From Treponema sp. (lineage in GTDB: Bacteria > Spirochaetota > Spirochaetia > Treponematales > Breznakiellaceae), in assembly GCA_031257675.1 (NCBI GenBank), contig JAIROG010000121.1:1-54279 (forward strand): 54,279 bases of DNA. Direction: 5' to 3'. The position numbers were made by a program, and so were the translations under genes. The notes under the pieces were generated by a model. It did not search any database, was not told the origin of the DNA, and worked only from the letters and a program-made list of their open reading frames with translations. Positions 33,761 to 42,743 of the stretch are shown here, piece after piece; position 1 is the stretch's first letter; each line of letters opens with the position of its first letter.

Positions 33761-34518
33761 ACATACTTGCTCTGGATACGGCGACGCCGGTTTTGTCAAT
33801 AGCTCTTTCCAACGGGGAACACGCATGGTATTTTGAGGCGGACGCCGGCAACAGGCATTCAGAAATCATCATGGATGCCATTGACATGCTTCTTTCCAAG
33901 TCGGGCATGCAAAGCAAAGACTTGGATCTGGCGGCCTGTATGAAGGGTCCCGGGTCTTTCACGGGTTTGCGGATAGGATATTCGATTGTGAAAGGGCTTT
34001 GCCTGCCGTCCGGCATTGCGATGGCGGCGGTGGGGACGCTGGACTGCGTGGCGTACTTCCGCAGAGATTGGAACGGCTTTGTAGTCCCGGCTATTGACGC
34101 AAAGAAACACGCATATTTTACAGCGCTTTTTGAGAAGGGCGTCCGGCTTTCGGAAGATATGGACGCGGGCGTTGAGCGCATTGCGGGCCTTATCACCGGC
34201 GCCGCTTCCCGCGCCGCATCTGAAAGCCCGGTTTTGCTTACCGGCGTTGACGCGGCGCCGCTCTATGAGGAATTGAAACGCCATCTTCCGGTGGAAAAAA
34301 TGCATCTTGATGCAGGGTGTCTAGAAAATTGCCGTCAGGGTTACGCAAAAGCGTTGCTCGCGCTTGCGCCACGCCACATTGAAAAGAATCCTCTGTCCGC
34401 TCCAGAATACAAAAGGAAAAGCGACGCTGAAATAGAGGCGGGCAAGCAGGCGGAGCAAAGAGAATCCTTGCCCGCAACCGGCGCGGCAGGGCAACCGCCG
34501 GCATTATTTCCCTATTAG
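33757..34518 (+). CDS. tsaB: tRNA threonylcarbamoyladenosine biosynthesis protein TsaB
   Basis: 253 residues of the ASKHA fold. Markers are MNILALDTATPVLSIAL, the HSE in NRHSEIIMDAID and the strongly conserved KGPGSFTGLRIG. TsaB is an inactive TsaD paralogue that scaffolds t6A synthesis with TsaD and TsaE. The last 35 residues are Glu/Lys/Ala-rich and probably disordered. It overlaps tsaE and is closed by a strong terminator. Confidence 0.93.
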   Translation: MNILALDTATPVLSIALSNGEHAWYFEADAGNRHSEIIMDAIDMLLSKSGMQSKDLDLAACMKGPGSFTGLRIGYSIVKGLCLPSGIAMAAVGTLDCVAYFRRDWNGFVVPAIDAKKHAYFTALFEKGVRLSEDMDAGVERIAGLITGAASRAASESPVLLTGVDAAPLYEELKRHLPVEKMHLDAGCLENCRQGYAKALLALAPRHIEKNPLSAPEYKRKSDAEIEAGKQAEQRESLPATGAAGQPPALFPY

Positions 34519-34523
34519 CAAGA

Positions 34524-34577
34524 CATCCAAAGCCGGCGAGTTCTGGCAGGAACCTGCGCGGCTTTGGATGGTTCTTT
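34524..34577 (+). terminator. Rho-independent terminator after tsaB
   Basis: CATCCAAAGCCG (34524-34535) pairs perfectly with CGGCTTTGGATG (34559-34570). The 23-base loop itself contains a GTTC/GAAC pair. GTTCTTTTT follows directly. It ends the unknown-tsaE-tsaB transcript. Confidence 0.8.
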
Positions 34578-35139
34578 TTAAATATTTTTTTAATGCTCGC
34601 CCGGTTTAACCGCCGGCTCAATGGCCCCTAGGAGGCGGGGTTCTTGTGTTGCGGCATCCTCTCTCCCACAACGCCCGCATAACGCCATACGGATTTTCCG
34701 CCCGTTAGTCTTGAACCCGCATTTTGTCTTGGCGGACTTCCCGCTTTCACAATGCGGACGGCGCCGGCCGCCATATCTTCGATTTTTACCGCGTTGCGCC
34801 CGGCGCAACTGCACAGTGGAACACGGCCATGAAAGGTTAAGAAAGAAATGTGTTTTTCAAAGCCTGTATAAGAGTCGCTCAAGAGCAATGCGGGGGGGGG
34901 GGGGGATAAACTGAAATGGGACTTTCACCCCGTCATTCTTGAGAAAAGAGGTATAGATTGCATTGGAACGCTTCGGCGCCGCGCCGCCATAAAACAAGCT
35001 CATTGCCATACTATATACACTATATGAAAGAAGGTCAAGTTGTTTTCACAGCATATCCAGATCTTTTCAAAAATCATGGCGCCATGCGGCTTAGGCGCGG
35101 GAAGGGGAATCCCGGTATACAGGCGGCTTCAAAACCGTC
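34578..35139. other. 562 bases without a recognisable gene
   Basis: Short open frames exist on both strands but none has a family resemblance or ribosome binding site. A 14-G homopolymer lies at 34892-34905. The minus-strand reading of 34600-34880 looks like decayed coding sequence (for example RNAVKIEDMAAGAVRIVKAG), but I cannot name it. Confidence 0.45.
34892..34905. repeat. G(14) homopolymer
   Basis: Fourteen G residues in gene-free DNA, 235 bases beyond the 3' end of the ABC exporter gene at 35140. It is the third such G/C run in the window. Confidence 0.9.
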
Positions 35140-36948
35140 TCACTCCATATCTCCGTATTGCGCCGCGCAGAGCTGGTGGTATGCGCCTTTTTTTGCCATA
35201 AGTTCCTCGTGGGAGCCGCTTTCGATGATTTCCCCGTTGTTGACGAACATGATGCGCGAGCAGTCCCGAATGGTTGAAAGTCGGTGCGCTATTATGAACG
35301 AGGTGCGCCCCTTCATCAGGGTTTTGATGCCTTCCTGCACAAGTTGCTCAGTACCGGTGTCAATGCTGCTCGTGGCTTCATCAAGGATGAGGATTCGCGG
35401 GTCGGAAATCAAGGAGCGGGCAAAGGCAAGAAGCTGTTTTTCGCCGTGGCTTATGCCGCCGCCCCGTTCCGTAACAATCGTTTCGTAACCTTGAGGCAAT
35501 TTTTCGATGAAAAGATTCGCGCCGATGAGTTCCGCCGCAGCCCGCGCCTCCGCGTCAGTGGCATCAAGTTTGCCGTAACGGATATTGTCGGCGATAGTAC
35601 CGGTGAAAATAAAGCTGTCCTGTAGCATGATGCCCATCTGTCCGCGCAGGGACGGTATGGTCAGCTTCATAATGTCAAACCCGTCAATGAGTATTCTGCC
35701 CTGTTCCACGTTGTAAAACCGTGAAAGCAGGTTCACGATGGTTGTCTTGCCCGCGCCTGTTGGACCAACAAGGGCGATGCTTTCGCCCGGTTCCGCTGTG
35801 AAGGACACGTTTTTCAACACCTGATGCTCCTTGTCATAACTGAAGCTCACGTTTTCAAAGGCGACATGCCCCCGAATCCGGGGCAACTCTTTTGCATCGG
35901 GCGCATCTTCGATCATCACCGGTTCGGCGAGCGCGTCAAAAATGCGATCAAGGTAGCTCATGCCCGTAACAAAGGTGTTGTAAATGCCCGCAAGGTTGAT
36001 AATGGGTTGCCAGAAACGCCATGCGTAGTTGCCCATAACGAGGAGCATGCCGAAAGTCGCCACAGGGCGCATCCAGTAAGCGCCGCAGATGTAGACAAGC
36101 GAAAACACGATCTGGCTGATCGTTTCCGAAGTGAACCACACCGAGTTGCTGATGTAGATCGCCCGCATCCACTCGACATTGCGTTCTTTCGCAAGCCGTG
36201 CAAGAATGCCGCTGTTACGCTCTTGCCGCCCGAAAGCCTGCGTCACCTTTACGCCGTCAAAGGACTCCTGTACATAGGCGTTGATATTGGAGTTTTTGTT
36301 GGACACCCGTTGCCACGCCCTGCGCTGTCTTGTCTTGGTGAGCCACATGAAAAAGGCGAGTATGGGAAGCCCGGTAATGGTTACGCTTGCAAGCTGCGGG
36401 CTTACCTTGAACATAAAGAACATGATGAAAAAGATATTGAGCAATTCCACGATAAGGTTCAAAATGCCGTTTGAAAGCGCGTCTGACACGCTATTCACGT
36501 ATGGCACAACGCGGACGAAAATTTTTCCGTGCGGACGGCTGTCATAATAAGAAAAGGGCAGTTTCTGTAAATGCGCGTAGAGATCGTAGCGTATATCGTG
36601 GATGATGGTCTGCCCCGCCTTTGCTACAAGCAGGTTTCTGACAGTTCCAAAAACGATGCTGATGACTATCGCGCCCGTTACAAAGAGAGCCATAGCGAAA
36701 AGCTCTTGAACGTCCTTATTGGGTATGGAAACGTCAAGGGCATGCTGTATGAAGAGCGGACCCGTAAGTCCGATAAGGCTGCTTGAGACGCTCAACGCCA
36801 GGGCAAGCGACATGCGCCACTTTACCCTGACTAAATATTTGATGCAACCCTTGAAATTCGCCAGCGATATTTTCTCGTCCAGGTACTCATCGACGTCATA
36901 GCGGTTGCGCCGATCCTGCGCTTGGGTTTGTTGTTTGGCTTTTTTCAT
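35140..36948 (-). CDS. ABC exporter half-transporter, catalytic-site partner
   Basis: 602 residues. Six membrane helices (about 50-350) precede a nucleotide-binding domain with Walker A GPTGAGKTTIV and Walker B RILILDEATSSID, which keeps the catalytic Glu. Its signature is ISHGEKQ instead of LSGGQ. It starts inside the last four bases of the preceding ABC gene (start 36948, that gene ends at 36945). In heterodimeric exporters one ATP site is degenerate; here that site would combine this ISHGE with the Asp-type Walker B of the partner. The substrate (drug, lipid or peptide) cannot be told. The first 30 residues are charged and cytoplasmic. Confidence 0.93.
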   Translation of the reverse strand: MKKAKQQTQAQDRRNRYDVDEYLDEKISLANFKGCIKYLVRVKWRMSLALALSVSSSLIGLTGPLFIQHALDVSIPNKDVQELFAMALFVTGAIVISIVFGTVRNLLVAKAGQTIIHDIRYDLYAHLQKLPFSYYDSRPHGKIFVRVVPYVNSVSDALSNGILNLIVELLNIFFIMFFMFKVSPQLASVTITGLPILAFFMWLTKTRQRRAWQRVSNKNSNINAYVQESFDGVKVTQAFGRQERNSGILARLAKERNVEWMRAIYISNSVWFTSETISQIVFSLVYICGAYWMRPVATFGMLLVMGNYAWRFWQPIINLAGIYNTFVTGMSYLDRIFDALAEPVMIEDAPDAKELPRIRGHVAFENVSFSYDKEHQVLKNVSFTAEPGESIALVGPTGAGKTTIVNLLSRFYNVEQGRILIDGFDIMKLTIPSLRGQMGIMLQDSFIFTGTIADNIRYGKLDATDAEARAAAELIGANLFIEKLPQGYETIVTERGGGISHGEKQLLAFARSLISDPRILILDEATSSIDTGTEQLVQEGIKTLMKGRTSFIIAHRLSTIRDCSRIMFVNNGEIIESGSHEELMAKKGAYHQLCAAQYGDME

Positions 36949-38681
36949 ACTTCCTCTTGTGACGGCGCGCCGTATTGCAATGTCCAGATATAATGGTAGA
37001 ACCTTTTGTTCGCAAGCAACTCTTCATGCGTTCCTCGCTCAATGATGCGCCCCTTGTCCATGACAAGAATAAGGTCGGCGCCCCGGAAACTGCTGATGCG
37101 CTGGGCGATGATGATTTTGGTGCATGGAAAGTCAAGGCGACGGAGCCGCTCCTGAATGTACCGCTCGGTTTCGCTGTCGACCGCCGATGTGGTGTCGTCG
37201 AGAATGAGAACCGCCGGTTTCACCGCGAGAGCGCGGGCAAGGGAGATGCGCTGTTTTTGTCCGCCGGACAGCCCTACGCCGCGCTCCCCTACGAGGGTGT
37301 TGTAGCCGTCTTCCATTGCGCTGATGAAACCGTCGGCATCCGCCTGGACAGCCCTCATGCGTATAGAATCATGGTCAAGATCGGGTCTTCCATAGGAAAT
37401 GTTGCCTTCAACCGAATCGGAGAAGAGGAACACATCCTGCATGGCAAGCCCCACACGCCTGCGCAACGAGGAAAGCGTGTACATATCGACGCTCACTCCG
37501 TCAAGCGTCACCACGCCGCTTGTCGGTTCATAGAAGCGCAACAACATATTGATGAGCGAGGTCTTGCCCGCGCCCGTGCTGCCCAGTATGCCTATGGTTT
37601 GACCCGGCTCAGCCTTAAAAGAAATGTCTTCAAGAATCGGGTTTCCATCAATGGAAAAACACACCTGTTTAAACTCAATGCGTCCGCATGGGCGGATGAG
37701 CTTGATGGCGTCCGGTTTGTCCACAATGCGGCTCTTTGATTCAAACACCTCAATGATCATGGCGACGGCGGCGTGGAAACGCTGCAAGTCCGCGAGAAGC
37801 ATGCCGAGCATGCGCAGGGGGTTTGACAAAGCCCATGTCAGCGAGGAAAACGCCATATATTGACCGGGCGTCATGCTGCCGTCAATAAGGAAAAGCCCGC
37901 CCACGACAAGGGTGATGACCGGCAGCAATTGACTCAACAGATCCAGCAAGGGCTGGTATTTCGCGGATATAGTTGCGTTGCCGTAACTCGTATCGCGGTA
38001 ATCGGCGTTATGGCGCTCAAACTGCTCTTTTTCGTATTCCTCACGGGCAAACGCCTTGACAACGCGGTTGCCCCCGATGTTTTCCATCACCTTGGCGCTC
38101 AACTCGGTGAGCTTTTTACGCAGAAGCATGGTGCGGGGACGGAAACGCCGGATAAAACGGTTGCTTATAAACAAAATGACGGGCGTTGTCACCGCAAGGC
38201 ACAGCGCGAGTTTCCAGTTGATAAACAACAAAAAAATAAGCGCCGAACCGAACAGGGAGATCGAGTCCACCATTTGGTAAGAAATCCACGCGAGAGAATG
38301 GCGCGCCATTTCAAGATCGCTTGTCATACGGGTCATCAAGTTGCCGGTGCGAAACTGATCGAGGAATTTGTAGTCCTGATCCTGTATGATGTCATACATG
38401 CGCTGTCTTATGTTTGTCATTACGTCTGTGCTGTTCAGTTCCAATATGACAATCATGAGGTAGCGCAGACTCAAGCGTAGAACCTGCACAATCAACATAA
38501 CCCCCAAAATACGGAACAACGGCTCCGTATTTTGGGGAAGCACCACATCATCAATCAGACGTTGCGAGAGCATAGGATTGATGATGATCATTGCTGAGGA
38601 AAAAGCGGACAAAATCAACCCCGCAAGGAGGTTCAGCCGCTTTTTCCCCATGTAATGAAGAAGCCATTTAACAGGAGACAA
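36945..38681 (-). CDS. ABC exporter half-transporter, degenerate Walker-B partner
   Basis: 578 residues. Six membrane helices (about 15-310) precede a nucleotide-binding domain with Walker A GSTGAGKTSLI (Lys373), a canonical signature LSGGQKQRISLARAL, and Walker B VLILDDTTSAVD. The catalytic Glu is replaced by Asp. This is the mirror image of its neighbour, as expected for a heterodimer of the TmrAB/LmrCD class. Starts at TTG 38681, one base after the glgP stop, or at a downstream ATG (MGKKRLNLLAG); no clear Shine-Dalgarno favours either. Transcribed with glgP. Confidence 0.92.
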   Translation of the reverse strand: MSPVKWLLHYMGKKRLNLLAGLILSAFSSAMIIINPMLSQRLIDDVVLPQNTEPLFRILGVMLIVQVLRLSLRYLMIVILELNSTDVMTNIRQRMYDIIQDQDYKFLDQFRTGNLMTRMTSDLEMARHSLAWISYQMVDSISLFGSALIFLLFINWKLALCLAVTTPVILFISNRFIRRFRPRTMLLRKKLTELSAKVMENIGGNRVVKAFAREEYEKEQFERHNADYRDTSYGNATISAKYQPLLDLLSQLLPVITLVVGGLFLIDGSMTPGQYMAFSSLTWALSNPLRMLGMLLADLQRFHAAVAMIIEVFESKSRIVDKPDAIKLIRPCGRIEFKQVCFSIDGNPILEDISFKAEPGQTIGILGSTGAGKTSLINMLLRFYEPTSGVVTLDGVSVDMYTLSSLRRRVGLAMQDVFLFSDSVEGNISYGRPDLDHDSIRMRAVQADADGFISAMEDGYNTLVGERGVGLSGGQKQRISLARALAVKPAVLILDDTTSAVDSETERYIQERLRRLDFPCTKIIIAQRISSFRGADLILVMDKGRIIERGTHEELLANKRFYHYIWTLQYGAPSQEEV

Positions 38682-38682
38682 G

Positions 38683-41220
38683 TTACGCCCACTTAATGAG
38701 ACCCGTGCGATACGGGTGAATCAACGCTTCATGTTTAGGCAGAAGGCGCACGGTGTGTCCTTGCATACCCGTATTGGCGCATTCGATCTTCACCTGATAT
38801 TCAAAGATTGATCCGTCATGCCCCACCGCTTTCATGGGCGAGCGTCCGGCGTTTAGAATAAAACCGCCGCTCGACATTGCGCCGTAGTACAGCTCGATCT
38901 GGACTTCGTTAGGCGTAAGCCCGCCCAAGTCGATAAACGCGGTTACCGTCAGGAAATCCCCCCTCTGCATAACCGGTCTTGCGTTAGATTCAATGCGGAT
39001 GATGGCAAGCTGGCTCCAGTTTTGCCTGAGTTTTACAAGGTACGCGGCAAGCGATTTTATATCGGTGAAATTATCCTTCGCCATGTCTTTATAATTCTTT
39101 AGCGCCGGAAAATAGAAGTTGTTTGAATAATCCATGAGCATGCGGTGGCAGGACATGGATTGCCCGATCTGACTCATGCTCGCCTTCATTTTTTTGATCC
39201 ACTCGCGGGGCAGTCCGTCCCGTCCGCGCTGGTAGAAAAGGGGAACGATGTCCCGTTCCAACAGATCGTACAGGGCTTTGCTTTCGATCTCGTCCTGTAG
39301 GAACGTGTCGGTGTACTCCTCTCCCTGCCCTATAGCCCAGCCGGCTTCAGGCGTGTAGGCTTCGTCCCACCAGCCGTCCATGATGGAACAGTTGAGTACG
39401 CCGTTCATCGCCGCTTTCATGCCGCTTGTGCCGGAGGCTTCGAGGGGGCGGCGCGGCGTGTTAAGCCATACGTCTCCGCCTGACGTGAGGTATTTGGCTA
39501 CCGTCATGTCGTAGTTCTCAATGAACACGATGCGGCTCGTAACGTCGTATTTTTCCGCAAAGTGTATGATGTCACGGATGAGATCCTTGCCGGGCAGGTC
39601 ATGGGGATGGGCTTTTCCCGCAAAGATGAGTTGGACGGGTTTGTTGTTGTCTTTAACAAGCTTCAGGAGCCGCTCTGGATCCCGCAGCAACAGGTTGCCG
39701 CGTTTGTAGGTCGCAAAACGGCGGGCGAAACACAAGGTGAGCGCGTACGGGGAGAGCGCGTCCTCCGCCTGTTGCATACGGCGCTCGCTTTCGCCGGTGT
39801 GAGCCATGCGCAGCTTTATCCTGTTGCGGACAAAAGCCACTAGCCGCTCCCTACGGCGGTCGTGCGTCCGCCACAACTCTTCATCGGAAATATGATTCAT
39901 TTTGTTCCATATTGAAAGATCGCTCGGCATATCCTCGAAACGGGGTCCGAAATACCGGTCAAGCAAGTCTTTCATGTCATTGGACAGCCATGTGCGGGGA
40001 TGTACGCCGTTGGTGACATGGTGAATGGGAATCTCGTCAAGCGGAAGCTGGGGCCACAGACCCTTCCACATGGCGCGGGACACAACGCCATGCAGTCGCG
40101 CGACGCCGTTCGCGTATGCGGCGAGCTTCAAGGCAAGCACTGTCAGGCAGTACGTCTCGTTGTCGTCATCGGGGTTGATGCGCCCAAGCGCGAGGAAGTC
40201 TTTCCAAGAAACGCCAAGAATGCGAGTCCAGTTCTTGAAATATTTTTCCATAAGTCCAATGTCAAAGCGTTCATTTCCCGCCGGCACCGGCGTATGGGTG
40301 GTGAAAATATTGGTGGGCCACACGGCTTCAAGGGCTTCATCAAAGCTGAAGCCTTTTTCCGCTATGCTCTCACGCATACGCTCAAGACCGAGAAACGCGG
40401 CGTGCCCTTCGTTCATGTGCGTTACCGCCGGATTGATTCCGAGCGCCCGCAACGCCCTGATGCCGCCTATGCCGAGCAGGATTTCCTGCCGAATGCGGGT
40501 TTCCTTGTCGCCGCCGTAGAGAGCCGCGGTGATGTCGCGGAGATCCGGGGCGTTTTCATCAATATTGGTGTCAAGGAGGAAGAGTGAGGAACGCCCGACT
40601 TTGACCTCCCAAATCTGGGCTACGGTGTTCCGTCCGGCAAGATCAACGCATATCTTTATAGGCTCGCCTTTCTTGTCAACTTTTTTCTCAACCGGCATGT
40701 TGTACCAGTCGTTTTCCGGGTAGGATTCCTGCTGGAAGCCATCGGCGTTGAGCTTCTGCACGAAATAGCCTTGCCGGTAGAGAAGCCCTATGCCTACCAA
40801 CGGCAACCCCAGATCCGAGGAGGTTTTCATGTGATCGCCTGAAAGGATGCCGAGACCTCCCGAATAAATGGGAAGACTCACATCCATGCCGTATTCCATA
40901 GAAAAATACGCCACAACATCTCTTCTGGGACCCTTGTACCACGTATCTCCTTTTTTATATTTAAGGAAACGGCTGTACACATGATTCAAAGCCGCAAGAT
41001 ACGAATCGTCCGCCGCTGTTTTGGCGAGCAGTTCCTGACTAACCATGCCCAATGTGCGCACCGGATTCTGCTGGGATTGGAGCCATGCATCGTCATCCAA
41101 ACGGATAAAAAGCTGGACCGCGTCAAAATTCCATGATAGCCAAAGGTTTCGGGCTATTTCTTCCAATGGTTTTAGGGCATTGGGAAGTTTTGGTTTTACT
41201 GTGTATGTGGAAATATTCAT
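38683..41220 (-). CDS. glgP: Alpha-glucan phosphorylase (DUF3417-containing)
   Basis: 845 residues. It cleaves alpha-1,4-glucans such as glycogen or maltodextrin with phosphate to give glucose-1-phosphate (EC 2.4.1.1). The N-terminal DUF3417 block (NALKPLEEIARNLWLSWNFD) marks the short bacterial/archaeal phosphorylase type. The catalytic core has MNEGHAAFLGLERM, FTTHTPVPAGN and EASGTSGMKAAMNG, where Lys602 should bind pyridoxal phosphate. The last 100 residues form a beta-sandwich-like tail. It is first in a minus-strand unit with the two ABC genes. No Shine-Dalgarno is evident before the ATG at 41220. Confidence 0.94.
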   Translation of the reverse strand: MNISTYTVKPKLPNALKPLEEIARNLWLSWNFDAVQLFIRLDDDAWLQSQQNPVRTLGMVSQELLAKTAADDSYLAALNHVYSRFLKYKKGDTWYKGPRRDVVAYFSMEYGMDVSLPIYSGGLGILSGDHMKTSSDLGLPLVGIGLLYRQGYFVQKLNADGFQQESYPENDWYNMPVEKKVDKKGEPIKICVDLAGRNTVAQIWEVKVGRSSLFLLDTNIDENAPDLRDITAALYGGDKETRIRQEILLGIGGIRALRALGINPAVTHMNEGHAAFLGLERMRESIAEKGFSFDEALEAVWPTNIFTTHTPVPAGNERFDIGLMEKYFKNWTRILGVSWKDFLALGRINPDDDNETYCLTVLALKLAAYANGVARLHGVVSRAMWKGLWPQLPLDEIPIHHVTNGVHPRTWLSNDMKDLLDRYFGPRFEDMPSDLSIWNKMNHISDEELWRTHDRRRERLVAFVRNRIKLRMAHTGESERRMQQAEDALSPYALTLCFARRFATYKRGNLLLRDPERLLKLVKDNNKPVQLIFAGKAHPHDLPGKDLIRDIIHFAEKYDVTSRIVFIENYDMTVAKYLTSGGDVWLNTPRRPLEASGTSGMKAAMNGVLNCSIMDGWWDEAYTPEAGWAIGQGEEYTDTFLQDEIESKALYDLLERDIVPLFYQRGRDGLPREWIKKMKASMSQIGQSMSCHRMLMDYSNNFYFPALKNYKDMAKDNFTDIKSLAAYLVKLRQNWSQLAIIRIESNARPVMQRGDFLTVTAFIDLGGLTPNEVQIELYYGAMSSGGFILNAGRSPMKAVGHDGSIFEYQVKIECANTGMQGHTVRLLPKHEALIHPYRTGLIKWA

Positions 41221-41413
41221 ATTCTACAGTCTATGCTTGTATTTGAAAATTGTCAATGCGGGCGGACGGGGCGTTCAGGTTTTCTATGCGGTCTTTTTTA
41301 ACAAGACGATGAGAAATGCGGCATGCGCCGGAAGTCGCTTAGATTCATTATAAAAACATCGGCGCCGGCGAACAATTTTTTCAAGAATTTCTGAGAATGC
41401 GCGTGAAAACAGC

Positions 41414-41442
41414 TTGACACGCTTTCATGCGTTGCGTATAGC
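41414..41442 (+). promoter_or_regulatory. Promoter facing the GH3 relic
   Basis: TTGACA (41414-41419, consensus), 17 bases, then TATAGC (41437-41442). It points into the broken GH3-family gene and, beyond it, into tamB, so it may now serve the tamB-bamA operon. Confidence 0.55.
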
Positions 41443-41452
41443 GCGCGGCGCG

Positions 41453-41484
41453 TATGATTCTGTTTCATTATGATTCTGTTTCAT
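41453..41484. repeat. 16-bp tandem direct repeat
   Basis: TATGATTCTGTTTCAT occurs twice without a gap (41453-41468, 41469-41484), about 10 bases after the promoter -10 element. Either a slippage product or a doubled binding site. Confidence 0.85.
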
Positions 41485-41608
41485 AAAGTAGCGGAATTTC
41501 CGCAAAACGGCTCATGTCGGCGCGGAAACAGGTTGACAAAAACAAATGATTGTCTATCGTTGCGGTTGTTAAAAGAGGCTTTGCATTTGACATTGAAGGA
41601 GGCGCGGC

Positions 41609-42700
41609 GTGGGAAGTTGCAGAGAAAGTGAAAGGCTGGCGGCTCATAAGGATTGCCCCGGCTATCGCCGGAAAGAAAGGGCATGCTGAAATGACAAGAG
41701 CCTCGAAGAACGCGGAAGAATTGTAAGAAATGGTTTTGCGCGGTCCGCTCGGACAACGCAAAAGACGCCTGTTACGGAAAAGGCGGTCATTTTGACCGCA
41801 TGCTTGAAGCCAAAGACGCGAAAGAGCTTTTCTCCTTGTACCAAAAATATGCGTCGATAAATGATTGCGAGGACATTCGTCCGTATGTGGAGCGGCGCAA
41901 GTCCGGCGAAGCGGACGCGCTTTTCCCGGGAAAACCGAAGATGTAAGGAACCGGGATGGATACCCCTCACCGGACGGCGCTATCAGGAAGTCGCAAAAAA
42001 AATGAACCTGATTTGGCTCTATACGCCTATTAAAGACAAACCGAAACGTTTTACGGCAACACGCTTTCTATTGGGGGAAAGGCGGTTGAAGGGTCAGCGC
42101 CGGACGGTACGATGTTCGGCTCAATCTCCGGCGTCATGCAACAGGACATGCCGGCTTTTATGAAAACCTTGTATTTGGCGCCGGCGGGCGTCTTCTGGAT
42201 TACGGATGCCCGTTGCTATGCGTTTATGCGCCTGGCTATTGAACGGGATATGGCGCTCTCGTGGAAACCACCGGCGTCTATTTTGAGAAAATCAAAATTT
42301 TTCGCGGACGGCGCGGTTTTTCACGGGTTCAGTTATGTAAGCGCCGAATGTAAGGCGGGCGTCGCGCTTAAGCGATACGAAGGGCGCCGCCGCCTTTGGA
42401 CATAAAGGGCGCTTTGAATTCATTTATGAATCTGAGATTGAAAGCGAAAATTCGCGTGTTTGCCAGTTGAACGAAGTGAAAGCTGGCGAACGGCGTTGCG
42501 CGCCGGCTGCGAATTCTGCGGGGCTTTACCGGTCCAACTTGAACGATATTCTGGAAGTCGCCGGACGCCGCAATCAATTCCCTCAGAAATGCAATGGCGT
42601 CATCAATATATCGGATGGGAAGCTGCGAGCGCCGGTTCATAGATGCGGTTCGCGCGGCGGAGAAAGCCCTGTCCCTGCCGCTTAAAATTCATGTCCGTTC
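41609..42700 (+). pseudogene. Broken GH3-family (auxin-responsive promoter family) acyl-amido synthetase
   Basis: Fragments in several frames follow the GH3 order. They are HAEMTRASKNAEEL, then SDNAKDACYGKGGHFDRML, then YASINDCEDIRPYVERRKSG and FPGKPKM, then EPGWIPLTGRRYQEVAKK, then SISGVMQQDMPAFMKTLYLA. Later come ECKAGVALKRYE, FEFIYESEIESENSRVCQLN, NSAGLYRSNLNDILEVAG and finally FIDAVRAAEKALSLPLK. Frames change near 41715, 41945, 42040, 42400 and 42625, and the middle is short by very roughly 200 residues, so the gene is dead. GH3 enzymes adenylate carboxylic acids and couple them to amino acids; bacterial members are little studied. The last fragment runs in frame into tamB, which shows that the tamB start must lie further downstream. 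Confidence 0.75.
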
Positions 42701-42743
42701 GCAACATTCGCGCCGTTTGTGTTATGGAATTTTCTCTTTAAAT

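Larger units (their letters stand above)
41221..41608. other. Intergenic region between glgP and the GH3 relic
   Basis: No gene. It holds a good plus-strand promoter (41414-41442), a 16-bp tandem repeat (41453-41484) and a second, weaker TTGACA near 41532 with TATCGT 16 bases downstream. GGAGG at 41598-41602 precedes a GTG at 41609 that opens the relic gene. The glgP promoter should also lie here but is not obvious. Confidence 0.45.

Noticed and set aside
34590-34888. Possible TnpB C-terminal fragment on the minus strand
   Set aside because: A single CGRCG cysteine pair is not enough; the zinc-finger and catalytic motifs of TnpB are missing.
34958-35488. Plus-strand open frame overlapping the end of the ABC gene
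   Set aside because: Two thirds lie antisense to the conserved nucleotide-binding domain; no family resemblance.
42594-42743. Upstream extension of the tamB reading frame
   Set aside because: These codons spell the C terminus of the GH3 relic (FIDAVRAAEKALSLPLK), so they are not part of TamB.
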